Assembly: GCA_963930655.1 (NCBI GenBank)
Contig: OZ005612.1
Location: forward strand, 8,375,001-8,439,000
Reading direction: 5' to 3'
DNA: 64,000 bases
Source of the DNA: Myrica gale
Lineage: Eukaryota > Streptophyta > Magnoliopsida > Fagales > Myricaceae
The position numbers were made by a program, and so were the translations under genes. Below, piece by piece: positions 25,206 to 36,703 of the stretch (its first letter is position 1; every line of letters begins with the position of its first letter). The notes under the pieces were generated by a model, which was given only the letters and a program-made list of their open reading frames with translations, did not search any database and was not told the DNA's origin.

Positions 25206-25756
25206 AGCCAAATTTTAAATTAAAAATAAATTAAATAAACATTACCCAACTTAATGTATAAATTTAAAGGATCAAAACTCAAGTCAAGTAAGAAATTTTA
25301 AGCGCATGAATTTAAATGAAATAATGCAAGGATTTAAGAATTAAGGAAAGAAGGCACAAACGCAACTTAAATTAAAAAGGTAGATCAAAATACTAAAGTC
25401 ACAAATTTAGAAACCGAAGCAATTAAAAAAATACCAAAGAACATAATTACTTAAAATATTAGAGGAAATAAAATAAAGTCAAATTAATCATATAATAAAT
25501 ACTAAACAAGGCATAAATTAAGCAAATCAAGCAAATTCTAAGGAAAAGAACACAATTACTAAAGATATGAAAATGAAAGCCTTAACACGAGAGTTTCAAA
25601 AGTAGCTCAAAAGGTTCGGGGTATTACACTACGCCACCAACCTTATCTGTCAGTTGATGGTTGCAGACCTAAAATTATCCTCTCTTACTTTCTAAAGCGT
25701 CAAAATTTGGATAAAAAAACATCAAATTTTCTTTATTTTTACGTGGATTCTTTTTT

Positions 25757-28621
25757 TAGGATCAATCCGGTATGATCCGGTCCAGAATTTTTAGTAACTG
25801 GCCTGGACCGGACTGGACCGCATTAATTGATTTAAATAATAAATTATTTAAAAAAAAAATTAAAAGCAAAACGCAGCGCCTCACGACTCACACCACCCCC
25901 TTCGCGTTAACTCAAAACGCGGTGCCTCACCCCAAAAAAATAAAACCCTATCTCCCTTAAGTCAAAATGCACGTTTTGACCTCCCCACAACTTCTCCATT
26001 TCAACTTTCAAGTTTCTCCTAACACCAAGAGCTGCTCCCTCCCTCTCGAGAACTCCCGACTGAAGAACACCCCATGACCCCCAGCCCCCTCCCAAGCTGA
26101 GCCACACCCACGCCGTAGCTATCCTAATGACACCTCCCCCTCCCGGCCTCCCCGAGTGTGGGACGGCCGACGCCTCCCCAAAGTAGCGTTGCCAAGCCAC
26201 TGCCCACGCCGCCCAATATAAGTGTGTTTTCTCTCTTTATTTTCTTGACTTAGGCGAGTTGCAAATATGATAGAGCTCTAGAGATTCAATGGTGGGAGGG
26301 ATTTGGGTCAAATTTGGGTTTGAGTCAGCAAGGCCTTTTTCTAATACTTGTTGGCAAATATATTCATTTGCTATTGACTCCCCATCAATTTGCTGCTGTG
26401 AAAAATTGCAGGACCGGATGTATTGGCCTTGCTAATGTTCTTAAGACCTTTGGTATGATGACCTTTAGTTGATGCTAAGAGCTTCTGATTGTGAGTAGTT
26501 TTTTCTGCTTCATGCAATGGCTGTCTGGGACTCAATTGTTGCATAGATGGGGAAATTATTCGAATATGTTTTCCTTTTTCAAGCTTTCCAATGGCAAGTG
26601 TAAGCTCAACAAATTGCATGTGATATATCCATTCTGAATCAATTATGCATCGAAACATGTGTTTATGCGTTGCCAATATAGGTAACCCTGCTATATTAAT
26701 TTAGTGTAGTCAAACTGTCAAATGGAAGAATATATCCAACAAGTTCTCTGATTTGCTACATTCAATTATTGTTATGCTCGGTTATAAAGTTAAGATGCAA
26801 TATATTTAAGTTGATTTGACTTGAAGGTTTTGCTTCATGGTTTTGACATAAATATTCATGCATTTGAGTTGATGGTTTTGCTTCAATGACATAGAGATCA
26901 AAAGCTACGGATCGTTCTGTTGATGCTATGAGATTGAGTTTAGAGGATGTGGATATGATGGTTGAAGAGGAAAATGTTTCAGAAATTCCCCACCAAGTAG
27001 TTAACCATCTAAACCAAAAAGAAAGAATCAATCTATTGACATTTTTAAGGATAAAAAAGCATGATTGAAGTGTATGATTAGGGCTTGTGATAGTAGAGTT
27101 TGCCTCACCTAAGTCAAGAAACATATTATGAATCTTGTGGTTGGTGATGGGTTGAAGATAAATGATGATGCAATTACAAGGGTTCGTGATGCAATTAGGT
27201 ATGTATTTGTTTTCATTTTTAGTACTATGCATAATTCGTTTATTAGAAATTCGATATTTCTTGCCGTTGTTTTTTGTGAGATGCAATTAGGTATGTGCGG
27301 TCTTCTCCTGCAAGACTTATCAAGTTTAATCAATGTGTTGAAAAAGAGAGGATCAAATGTTCCAAGAGATTGTGCCTTGATGTCTCGACCTGTTGGAACT
27401 CTACTTATTTGATGTTGGACGTTGCTGAGAAGTATGAGTTTGCTTTTGATAGAATGGAGAGTGATGATGTTGATTATCTTCCGCATTTTACTGAAGCTGA
27501 GTGTAGGAAGTGAAACTTGGGACCTATAACAAGAGAGGGATGGTGTGATTGATCCACGGTGTAAGTTACAAAGTAATGGGACAAATGTTGAGGTTGATGT
27601 ATGGTGGAATAGAGGGAGAGAAGTTGGTGACCAGTATAAGTGATTGTTTCGTACATTATTTGATGAATATGCATTGGGGTTACCTCAAGCTTAGGTGCAT
27701 TCATCTACTAGTAGTATACCTCCTCCTCCTCCTCCTCCTCCATTGGTTGCGGATTCTGGCAATAAGCTAACTTTATTTGATGATTAATGGACCACGACTG
27801 TGTCGTTTGGAACATATTCATCAAGTCACAGTGCAAACTTAGAAATTGATTGGTATTTGGCTGATTCACTTGTTGCTCCAGACAAGAATTTTGACGTATT
27901 TAAATGGTGGAAGGATATTGATTTACGATATCCCGTCATTGCTAAGATTGCACGGGATGTATTGGCTATCCCTATCTCCACTATGTCTTCAGAGTCCGCT
28001 TTTAGTATGGGAGGACGTGTACTTGATCCGTTTCGAAGTTCATTAGCTCCAGCGACTGCGGAGGCCCTCGTTTGCACCCAAGATTGGTTGAGGCGTGTGG
28101 ATGAGAATGAACCATTTAACATCAAAGAAACTTTGGATTGTATCGATAGTTATGACATGGATTCCGGTATATAAAATGTGTTTGTAATTTTAATTCTCTT
28201 TTTATTTTCTCCATGCTTTACTTATATTTCTTTGTTTTTAACATTTATTGACATCTAAACTTGCAGAAATGGGAAGCAATAGCACAACAACAAGCAAACT
28301 TGAAACATCAACCACCATCAATAGTTGAGGAAGATACTCATTTGGGACATTTGCAAGCTTTTTAGTTTATTTATGTATTTGTTTGTGCGTGTTTGAGACA
28401 TTTATATTTTGACTTATAGTGCTTAATTTTTTGAGACACTTGTACCTATTTTTTTTTTATCTTAGGATGTAAATTGTTATCTTAAGCTGAAAATGAAAAA
28501 TGAAAAAGGTTATAGTGCTTAAGTGGTCCAGACCGGTCCATCATTTTATGTCCAACCAGAAATCCAGTCCGACTGGATTCCGGTCCAAAACCAGGACCGG
28601 ATTTCCTGTTTTACACCCCTA
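25757..28621 (+). mobile_element. Decayed autonomous-type hAT transposon
   Basis: Subterminal repeats of CCGGTCC/GGACCGG lie at both sides (25764-25820 and 28528-28605). The right terminus ends TTTTACACCCCTA, a common end of plant hAT elements. The matching left terminus is not present, so the 5' end is probably lost. Between them are pieces of an Ac-type transposase with stops and deletions. No 8-bp duplication could be read. Confidence 0.75.
26880..28174 (+). pseudogene. hAT transposase (RNase H-like and dimerisation domain), broken
   Basis: Segments of an Ac/RICESLEEPER-type transposase. About 27120-27198 gives NLVVGDGLKINDDAITRVRD; 27291-27512 gives RSSPARLIKFNQCVEKERI...LDVSTCWNSTYLMLD; about 27549-27780 gives DPRCK, VWWNRGREVGDQYK and a poly-Pro run from a CCT microsatellite. 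The frame 27800-28174 gives DWYLADSLVAP...VFKWWKDIDLRYPVIAKIARD...ISTMSSESAFSMGGRVLDP, the hAT C-terminal dimerisation motif. Internal stops, a deletion between the second and third pieces and a 92-bp insertion at 27199-27290 make it non-functional unless that insertion is spliced. An N-terminal BED finger was not seen. Confidence 0.88.
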
Positions 28622-28624
28622 GAA

Positions 28625-29270
28625 CTTTAAAGTTTTTCATATTTTGTGTATGAAAAATTAATGTTTTTCCTCAATTGATTTTCGGCACGTGTCAATTTAC
28701 CTTGTCTCTTATTATTTGGTGTGACATCTAGTGAACTGTATTTGATTTTTTTTTTAATTTTAAAAAAAGAGGATGGCACATTTTAATTATATTAAAAATC
28801 TTCTCGGACAAAATACCGTGGTTCCATCTAAAAATTCAAACAAGATTAAAAAAACCCCAACAAATAAAAGACGAAATGTCTATGAATTAGGTATGCGTAA
28901 GGAAGTATTGACTGTATAGAACTCGTAAATTTCATTTACAAAGTGATTATAGCTTTGTTATTCATATTTATTCAGAAACTTACAAATAAACTGTTTGCCA
29001 CCATATGGGTCCTCGCGGAAGTGGAAAATCTACTCCTACTCCCACTTTCCCATTTGTTGAGTGTATCCAGTTGGCCCCATTTACAAAGGATAGATGGAGG
29101 TAGCTACTAGCTAGTGGAAAAGTCTGTGGAGGCTTAGGCTAAACCCCCGTTTTCAAAGTAAGAGAGAAAGGGTGAGAGTACTAGTAAAGATATTTGAAGC
29201 AGCATCTTGACCAGAGGAATTTGTATGATTCTAAATTCGAGACAAAGTGGTCTGAATTATTAGGGACGTA
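28625..29270. other. Intergenic, no gene seen
   Basis: Sequence between the hAT element and the 3' end of the aldo-keto reductase. It would include that gene's 3' untranslated region and terminator; no clear signal was picked out. Confidence 0.45.
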
Positions 29271-29273
29271 GCT

Positions 29274-31818
29274 TCATGTTTCTGCATCAAGCTGAAGCAT
29301 TAGGTCGTGGGGTCCCAAAATGGAGGCAAACGTTACACCCTTGCGTTGGGGAAGCTGGCTGATCTGGTTTGACTCCTCCTCTGTTAAGGACCAATCAAAG
29401 ATCTGGAGGTTCTCCTTCATTCTTCCCTTGTTGAAGCTCTTTCCAACCAAACTCACCCCCTGCTCGTATACCCATCTCAATGAAATCTGCAAAGACACAT
29501 GCAATATGCATGTTTTGATCAATTTGCATTTGCCTATAGCCAAACACCCTTATTCTTCAGTCCACGTCTCCATGACGATGGATGAACTACTACCAAAAGC
29601 CCACATGGTTAGTCAAGTTCCCGACGAAATGTTTGAATTTAAATAAAATGCTGCACATTGGAGTCAACCTTTGAAATTGATACGGATCAATGGTTGGATA
29701 CCAACTGGTAAGAGAACTTTAGAAGCAGCCTAGCTAAACTGAAGGCCTTAACCGAATAGAATATTAAGTATTTTTTTAAAAAGATTGAATATAAAATATT
29801 TAAATAATTAATTTAATATGCAATATTCAAAAGTCCCATTATTCTCCGAGTTAATTTTTTTTTTTTTATGGGGCTTGTTCTTATTCATGACCCCAAGGTC
29901 AACCACGATTAGGCTACAGCTCCTTAGTATTGACCTTGTAGGTGGAAATAGGCAACCGCCTTGCCTAACCCTGTCTTGCTTCTGACATCGAGCTATAGCC
30001 TATGGTTATATTAATGCAAGGATAAATTTCCTATCTTTCATTTTCTTCTTCACAAAAAAATAGGATAATATAATTTTTTTTCAAATTTTTGTTTCTAACC
30101 TGTGTACAAAATGTTTGGAAATATTTTTCCAAACGCAAAAAAAAAATCAAATAATCTCGTTCTGTACATTTTCTCATAATTTTTTTTAGAGGAGTCTGCG
30201 AGGAATAAATTCTCGTCATTTTACTAATTTTTTTTCTAAGCAAAAATGTGGAGGAGGGCGCCGGCCTAGACAAACTCCCTTGGGCATGACTATGGGTGCG
30301 TTTGCACCAAAAATTTTACAAAATATTTCACCAACTTACAATAAAATACTACAATATAATCTCTTTCTCTCTCATAAAAATATAAAAAATTACATCTCTC
30401 TTCACTTTTTCACTAAACCCAATACCAACACTAAACCTAATATCAAAAATTTTTCAACACAAACATATCCTATATGAACCTTCACCCGTAACAGAATGTC
30501 CGAATTGAGTCATCGGTAGCACTTAGAGGAAGGGGATGTCACCACAACTATAAAAGAGTGCCATTGGTTTTGGAGGTAGGAGCCAATTCGATCAGTAAAA
30601 TCTCCAACCCCTATACTTGTTCTTGGTTGCCTCTCTTCAGACCCCCAAAATAACTCTGTTTGGGGTACTTTACTAAATTGCTCTGTATAGAGTTGTGTAC
30701 CGAAAAATTTTCAGTCTTCAATACCGACAAGGATATGTATTAAACAGATTGTTGTAAATTGGTCTCTATGTGTTGTCTAAAGTGAATGAAAATTTCCTGG
30801 ATATACAAGTTTAGTCCTGTCAAACAAGAACTGTTCGAATCGTTCTGGATCAAGGTGAAATATCAAATTTAAAAGGAGGGGGAGAAAGAGTATACCTGGG
30901 CGGTAGTTTTCCCCTTCGCCTTAGCAATCTCTTCCAGGAGATCGCACTCTACAATCCTATTGTCTCCCCACTTCGTTCCATTCGCACCCAGTGGAGAATA
31001 AGCCGTAATATGAATATCCTTTTCCTTACAAAATTCCCTCATTTTCTTCTGCTGCCAAAGCGGGTTCATCTCCACCTATGAAGAATATATAGTATATATA
31101 GTGTAAGCGACTATACAGAATTCCGTCTAGGATTCAAAAAAATTGAAAACTTGGCATGTTCGGATATGGTTACTTGATTCACTGCCGGAGGGATTTCGGC
31201 GACAGAAAGAAGCTCCTCCAGCATCTTGCAAGAGAAATTGCTCACTCCAATCGCCTTAGTGAGGCCAAGAATCTTACATTCCTCCATGCCTTCCCACACT
31301 GACTTGATATCGAGGGGAAATGCCTCTTCCTTTAAAATTGGAATTTTACGCACCTCTCGGCTCAATCTTAGTGGCCAATGTATTAAGTACATATCAAGGT
31401 AGTCCAACTGAAGATTCCTGCACATCATCAAGTACTTTTTAGAAGGGTCTTTCAAAAACTAGAGGGAAAGAAAAAACAAAAAATGAATTAAGAAATCATA
31501 CCTCAGACTCATCTTGATTGCAGGGACAACAAGATCCCGTTCAGCAAAGCTAGCCCATAGCTTGGACGTGATGAAGAGCTCGTCCCTCGACTTTATGAGA
31601 CCGAGACGCAGAGCTTCGGCAATTGCTTCGCCCAGAGGCTGCTCAGACTGGTAAGCAAAGGCAGTGTCAAAGTGGCGGTAGCCTGCTTTAATTGCTTCTA
31701 CGATTGCGGCCTTTGCCGTTTGTGGATCGGGAGGAGGGGAAGATGAGGTTCCCATGCCGATCACCGGCATGGTAAGGCCACAGGAGGAGCTTAGTGTTAT
31801 GTCAGGAACCTTTGTCAT
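29274..31818 (-). CDS. Aldo-keto reductase (AKR4-type), complete, four exons
   Basis: NADPH-dependent carbonyl reductase of the plant AKR4 group. Exons on the minus strand: 31818-31502, 31417-31174, 31075-30896, 29486-29274, with GT-AG junctions and matching phases. The product is 317 residues, the usual length. The catalytic tetrad is visible: Asp and Tyr in [14 protein letters not shown], Lys in LFITSKLW, His in YLIHWPL. Cofactor-region motifs follow ([53 protein letters not shown]). Substrate cannot be told from sequence: relatives include chalcone-reductase-like enzymes, codeinone reductase, galacturonate reductase and deoxymugineate synthase. The last intron (1.4 kb) carries a MITE and another repeat. 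The start is the only Met in frame before [11 protein letters not shown] with family-like spacing. Confidence 0.95.
29690..30000. repeat. Degraded copy of a GGCCTTAG-type hAT repeat, in an AKR intron
   Basis: Contains AAGGCCTTAACCG at the left and AGGCAACCGCCTTGCCTAACCCTGTC at the right (trimmed for reporting: AGGCAACCGCC), resembling the ends of the element at 33863-34937. Terminal repeats and duplication are eroded. Confidence 0.35.
30294..30470. mobile_element. Tourist-like MITE (copy E) in an intron of the aldo-keto reductase
   Basis: A 177-bp copy of the A-D family with ends GGGTGCGTTTGC and (other strand) GGATATGTTTGTGTT, flanked by TAT on both sides (30291-30293, 30471-30473). The interior is slightly deleted compared with copies C and D. 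Confidence 0.82.
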
Positions 31819-31884
31819 TTCTCAGCTCCCAATTATTTCCAACTAAGTTGATCGGTTGCTGTGTGCACCGCTTCCTGATGCTGG

Positions 31885-31912
31885 TGTGTATATATATATA
31901 TATATATATATA
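31885..31912 (-). promoter_or_regulatory. TA microsatellite and possible TATA region of the aldo-keto reductase
   Basis: An uninterrupted TATATA run about 70-95 bp upstream of the start codon. It could serve as the core promoter and is likely to vary in length between individuals. Not proven. Confidence 0.4.
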
Positions 31913-32279
31913 AATATAGCATCCTGTGCCGAGAAAGTTAAGCAGATAATGGATGAATCAAGAGTCAATCTTGGTCGATTATTTGGTGCGGGTCTATAGG
32001 TTCCAAGTTCATACCTAACCGGCCTTTCATTAGTTTTCATTAAATGAGGAACTGTGACGTAGAAATTAATATTCATAGATTCAGCAAAAAAAAATATTGA
32101 TAGGTGTGTACAGAATCTTGGGCAATAATTCTACGGGTAATTTGAAGGGCTGCTTTGTGCTTGATTTGGACCTTCTAGATGGACCATTTATCTTTGGACC
32201 CTCTAGATATCTACAAAATTTTGACCAGTTCTTAGCACAAAAGTAACGACCATTGACGAAATTCTATGGAGGGAGCTGT

Positions 32280-33200
32280 CACTACAAGAAAACCTCCTCT
32301 GCCCACGGAAGCAGTTGTGACAGAAAGGCAGCAAAATCGTCACAGTAGGCCTTCCTCCGCGGAAAATGTTGTCGAGCTCTGGTGGACATTGCCGCGTGCA
32401 GACAGACTTTCGCTGTCAATCAAAGCTTTCTGTCGGCACCGTTCAAGCTATGTCTATCATGGAAGACTTTGGGGAAGTCTCGTATCTCCACAGTTAACCA
32501 CCCCTAATTCAGACTTAATATGATTATTGATTATGTGACATATTTTTTTTTTAGCTTTTGGTGGAATATATTAGTTGGTTTACGTCACATTGTTAGACAC
32601 TTTTATTACTTTAGTCTTTATGTTTGAATATAATATTATGTTGGACTTTTAGACATCTTATTATATTTGTTATGAGTATTAATGATTATGATATTATGTT
32701 TGAATATTTGTCAATTTGATATGATTATTACTTATGATATTATGTAGCAAAATTTAAACATGTTATAATATTTGAATAATTATATTTATTGCTTATATAT
32801 GTTCATCAAATAGTTTTAATGGTCCAAAAAGATCCAAGAAAAACAGCAAAAATAGGGAAAAAAAAGAAAAGTAAAAAAAACCTATATTTTTTTTGTTCCA
32901 AAGTTACATGGTTTAAGCGGTTACCGTTAATACCGTCACCGGCAAGGACAATTATTGTGCCTTAGAGGTGCGGTGGGGCGTCAAATATGTGATTCCGCCA
33001 ATTACGGTGACTGTGACAATTTTCGCCAAACCGTCACTTACACTACCGTTAACCACCCCTACTGCCCACGGTAGCCCTTAGTTGACGATAACCAGTCGTC
33101 AAGAGAAGCGAGATTTTGCCAACGAGCTTCGATTCGTCAAAAAAAGTGCCACCTTAATGCCGACGAGCTCAACCTGTCGCCCATTTCTATAGTTTTTACC
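32280..33200. mobile_element. CACTA-like element remnant
   Basis: CACTACAAGAAAA at 32280 is the classical CACTA (En/Spm) terminus. Downstream lie subterminal-type motifs (TCGTCACAG, TTGACGATAACCAGTCGTC, CCGTCAC) and a second CTGCCCACGG at about 33061, matching one at about 32297. The block GTTAACCACCCCTA occurs twice (about 32491 and 33046), suggesting a further nested insertion. The right terminus was not found. The 85-codon frame starting at 32266 lies over the terminus and is not a gene. Confidence 0.5.
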
Positions 33201-33202
33201 CC

Positions 33203-33854
33203 AACAATGACGGTAGCTAAATGGTGGAGAAAAATGAGTGCCCAAGACTTGAAGTGATCGTAGTTGCATTTCTTGAAAATTGGAATTTGGCTTTTCGGTC
33301 ACACCCTCGGTGCAATTGGTTGGTCAAAGTGCATTTGGAGTTGAGGAAGCATTCTGTATATTTTTCTTAGTTTTCTCATTTTAGTGCAATCAGTTTTCGG
33401 AATATCATTTCAGTGTATTTTTTTTTGTCTGAGCTTCTCCAATTTATTTTTTCCATTTAGTTCACGGCATTCCTCCATTACTTCTACGAAAATAACACAA
33501 CTATGAAAAAACTGGAGTTACACTTATAACAGTGTAATATCCATATCTATATATATTCACATGACAGATCTTCATCAGATTTATAAGTTTGAAAAACCGA
33601 AATCAAGCTACAATTCAAAAAAACCAAATTCCAGGGGTCCAAATCTTGCGACGTACCCTGATCTCCTGAGTGCTCATCTGGGATCCAACCGCTTATGAGA
33701 ATTAACCAGGGAGACACGAAAGAGTGGGTTACAAGCATACTCAATGATAAAATGACTATGGTCGTCTCGTTGAAAAGCAAAAATTCAACTTTTAAGAAAG
33801 ATTAACTCTCCAAGCTTGAGCAGAGGATAGAGAAGTGTGGCCCATTGGCCATTG
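33203..33854. other. Intergenic, no gene seen
   Basis: No recognisable coding sequence or repeat boundaries. Confidence 0.45.
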
Positions 33855-33862
33855 CTCGGGTT

Positions 33863-34937
33863 CAGGGGCGGCTCTAAGGTAATTGGGGGCCTTAGGCCAA
33901 ACTCTAAAATGTGACCTTTATAATAATTTATAAAATAAAATATTAATAAAAATTAGTTAAAAGTATTCTTATAGCTTTTTGGAATGAAAAATTATTTATC
34001 AAAGTGTTATATTTTAGATTTATTAATATATCATTTTTAATGGATAATGTTACTAATTCATTTAATATTTCTTGGGTCATACTCCATCTTAAGTAAGATT
34101 TTAATAGTTTTAATGATAATTAAAATAAAAGCAATGTAAAATAAAATTAAAGTAAAAAGTTTAGAATAATAGCACCTAGGACTTTAGTGACCAAAGATAA
34201 GAGTTGCGAAGTACTAAAAAATGATAAGAATAAAAAATAGAATGGTTGAGAAATGATTTTTGAATATTTTTGGTACTTGACAGATATTGTCTCAAATAAG
34301 TTTAAGTCATTTTAAAGATATATTTTTAGTTGTTAGTTAAGGTTTAAATAGTTAGTAATATCTAAAGTAAAAAAAATTAAATAAATAAAGATATTGCAAT
34401 TAATATCTTCAAATAAGAAGATTTTATGGGGTTGAACGGAGATACACAAAAAGTGAAAAGTGAATACTCCTTCAATCAAGGAGATTTAATAGACTCCTCT
34501 TCAATCAATATGCTCTATAAGTTAAGTTTTTTAGGCTTTAATATTAAATTTTCTTTAAATATATATATATATTTTTTTAAATTTGGGGCCTCTTAGATTT
34601 GGGGAAAAGGTAATGCTCCTTCAATTAAGGAGATTTAATAAGACTCTTTAATCAATATACTCTTTATGGTTAAGTTTTTTAGGCCTTAATATTAAAATTT
34701 CTTTAAATATACATAAAATTTTAAATTTAGACCTCTACTTGGAGAAAAGTTAATGCTCGTTTAAGTAAGGAGATTTAATAGGCCTCTTTAATCAATATAC
34801 TCATCAACATTAAGTTTTTTAGGCCTTACTATTAATTTTTTAAAAATATATCATTAATTTTTTTTTTGAATTGGAGGTGTTCTAAATTTGAGGCATTAGG
34901 CAACCGTCTATGCTGCCTATAGCTAGAGTCGGCCCTG
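33863..34937. mobile_element. Non-autonomous hAT element with 8-bp target duplication
   Basis: A 1075-bp element with ends CAGGGGCGGCTCTAAGG and (other strand) CAGGGCCGACTCTAG and a perfect 8-bp duplication CTCGGGTT at 33855-33862 and 34938-34945. The terminal sequence is related to that of the element at 18205-18690. The interior is AT-rich and carries three copies of a roughly 145-bp unit. Confidence 0.92.
34480..34860. repeat. Three copies of a ~145-bp unit inside the hAT element
   Basis: Units starting near 34480, 34629 and 34769 each begin GGAGATTTAATA and run through AATCAATAT(A/G)CTC and TTAAGTTTTTTAGGC to an AT-rich tail. Confidence 0.75.
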
Positions 34938-35267
34938 CTCGGGTTGTATAAAGTTGTGCATCCATGTTGATTCGACCTCCCTATGCATCACACACGAAGA
35001 AACTCGTTTGTGAAAAGCTACGTATGGATGTATATCTAACGCATAGAACACATTGCAGGCGGTTCGAACTTCTAGTCATGATTGTGAGCTCTGTTTTAAC
35101 AAAGATGGGAATTTATCTCACATTTTGAATGCCATAGTGAATTCTAATATTTTGAAGACTATAGTTCGTTCTCCACCGCTTTGTAGCTAGAGGGGTCAGG
35201 GGTCAATGAAAGTTGAATCACACATAACAACAAAACAATGCTCTGTAACTAGAGCAGAAAACCTTAC

Positions 35268-35607
35268 AAAGATCTTTTCCCGTTTGATTAAGAATTCCAC
35301 CTCCGCCAGAAGCATAGTTGACACCCTGCAGAACCACAGGTCCTGTTGTAGTGGGAGCTAAGTAGGGAGGATTCAAGTCTTTAAGACCCAATTTCCTGAC
35401 CTGGTGAGAATGTTTTTTTGACGAAGAAGAAAGGAAATACGTTATAAGGCAATACTTTATGGGAAGTAGAACCAAGTAAAGAAATGAACAAACAGAACTT
35501 GCCTACGATTTCGAAGACTGTTCTTCCATTGGTGTATCATCCTGTTGGCCTTCGAGATCAATCCGATTGGGAAGATAATTAGCATTGGAGCGACTCACAA
35601 GGCTTAC
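35268..35607 (-). pseudogene. GDSL esterase/lipase fragment, two exons
   Basis: Exon 35395-35268 encodes KLGLKDLNPPYLAPTTTG and VLQGVNYASGGGGILNQTG, a hallmark block of plant GDSL esterases, and has proper splice sites. The exon upstream (about 35607-35499) reads SRSNANYLPNRIDL and, after a frame change, PTG-stop-YTNGRTVFEIVGK; the TGA at 35537-35539 replaces the family's Arg. The N-terminal part with the GDS motif and all later exons (catalytic Asp/His) are missing. Confidence 0.85.
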
Positions 35608-35649
35608 CGGAGAAGAGAAATTTTGAATGTGAGAGAGAGGGAATGAGTG

Positions 35650-36480
35650 ACGGGAGCAAGAAGAAAGGGCGAAATTTATAAAGTGCGAAACAAACTAGGG
35701 ACAAAGGACCCAACCCACCCATGTTAGGCCCTTTGAGATAAGAAGGCTAGTCTTTTTTATTTTTTCTTTTAGCTTTATACTTTATGTTTTGTATTCTATG
35801 TTATATGATTTTGTTTTATTTGATGGCAAAATTTTCGTCACGAAAAACATATTTTAGTAACGAAATTCTATATTCGTCTCTAACGTTTTAACAACGGAAT
35901 TGAATTCATTGCTAACAAAATTTCTAGATACGAATGTATAATTTTGTGGCTATAAACATATATTTTATGTTTTCCAAATTATTTGAGACGTTGTTCTGTC
36001 TTTTAAGCTTCTGGCAATTTCAAAATGTGATTCTTTGTTCAAAAATCAGAGAAGGCACGTTCATTTCTCTTGCTCTTTTGTTGGTTGGCTGTCGATTTCT
36101 TCTCTGTTTCTTAACAATACATAATTGGATTATAAAAATTTTCCTTATCGACATGTATAGAACACTTACATTTGGAAAATAAAAAACAACATTAAACAAA
36201 TTCGGAGAACAAAATTTCAAAAACTAAAAACAAAGATACAGAGACAGGACCACCTATAATAGAGTTACATGCACATAAACATCGATCCTCTTCTGTGAGA
36301 TTTGCAAAGTCTGGTCTCAGCTTGAGTATCTGCTTATTTTATTTCTAAGTAAACAGAACTGTCTCATAATTATGCTTCATTTAGACATTAATGTGGATGC
36401 CATCTACAAATTGGCGACTAATCACACTGCAAGCAATTTTGGCTCCTTGAACTTTCGTCCACCTATAAAAGAGATGACAA
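35650..36480. other. Intergenic, possible CACTA-type debris
   Basis: Around 35827-35935 there are repeated TTCGTCACGAAA, TAACGAAATTC and AACGGAATTG motifs like CACTA subterminal arrays, but no terminus. The remainder shows nothing recognisable. Confidence 0.3.
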
Positions 36481-36590
36481 ACAACAAACGAAGTATATTT
36501 ATTTTCTCCACAACAGTTCCAACAGCAAGACCAATAACACACAAAAGAAGAACACTTTACTTATATTTGGTGGCCAAGAGGTGTAGAAAT

Positions 36591-36703
36591 GACAGTTCCA
36601 CATTTGTCCAAAATTTGTACCAATAATAGTTCCACATTTTTGTGCCAATAACATTTCCAAAAGAAAATGGCAGTTCCACATTTGTACCAATAACAGTTCC
36701 AAT
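36591..36703. repeat. Short repeats of CAGTTCCACATTTGTACCAATA
   Basis: Four partial copies of a unit resembling AGTTCCACATTTGTACCAA lie in tandem in the 3' remains of the O-fucosyltransferase locus. Confidence 0.65.

Larger units (their letters stand above)
21789..25628. mobile_element. Large solo LTR (3.84 kb)
   Basis: Ends form the short inverted TG...CA pattern of LTRs: TGTCACATCTCG at the left, TTCGGGGTATTACA at the right. Flanks CTACA (21784-21788) and CTACG (25629-25633) are a 5-bp duplication with one change. Nothing inside encodes gag or pol. Long LTRs with ends reading TGT(C/A)A...CCCGAA are common in gypsy-type plant elements, but the lineage here is inferred. A MITE (22024-22179) is nested in it. 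The frequent short open frames inside (for example 24338-24760) are not supported as genes. Confidence 0.72.

Noticed and set aside
26762..27286. 174-codon minus-strand open frame
   Set aside because: It is the antisense of hAT transposase sequence on the plus strand.
32266..32523. 85-codon plus-strand frame
   Set aside because: It spans the CACTA terminus and subterminal repeats, so it is not a gene.
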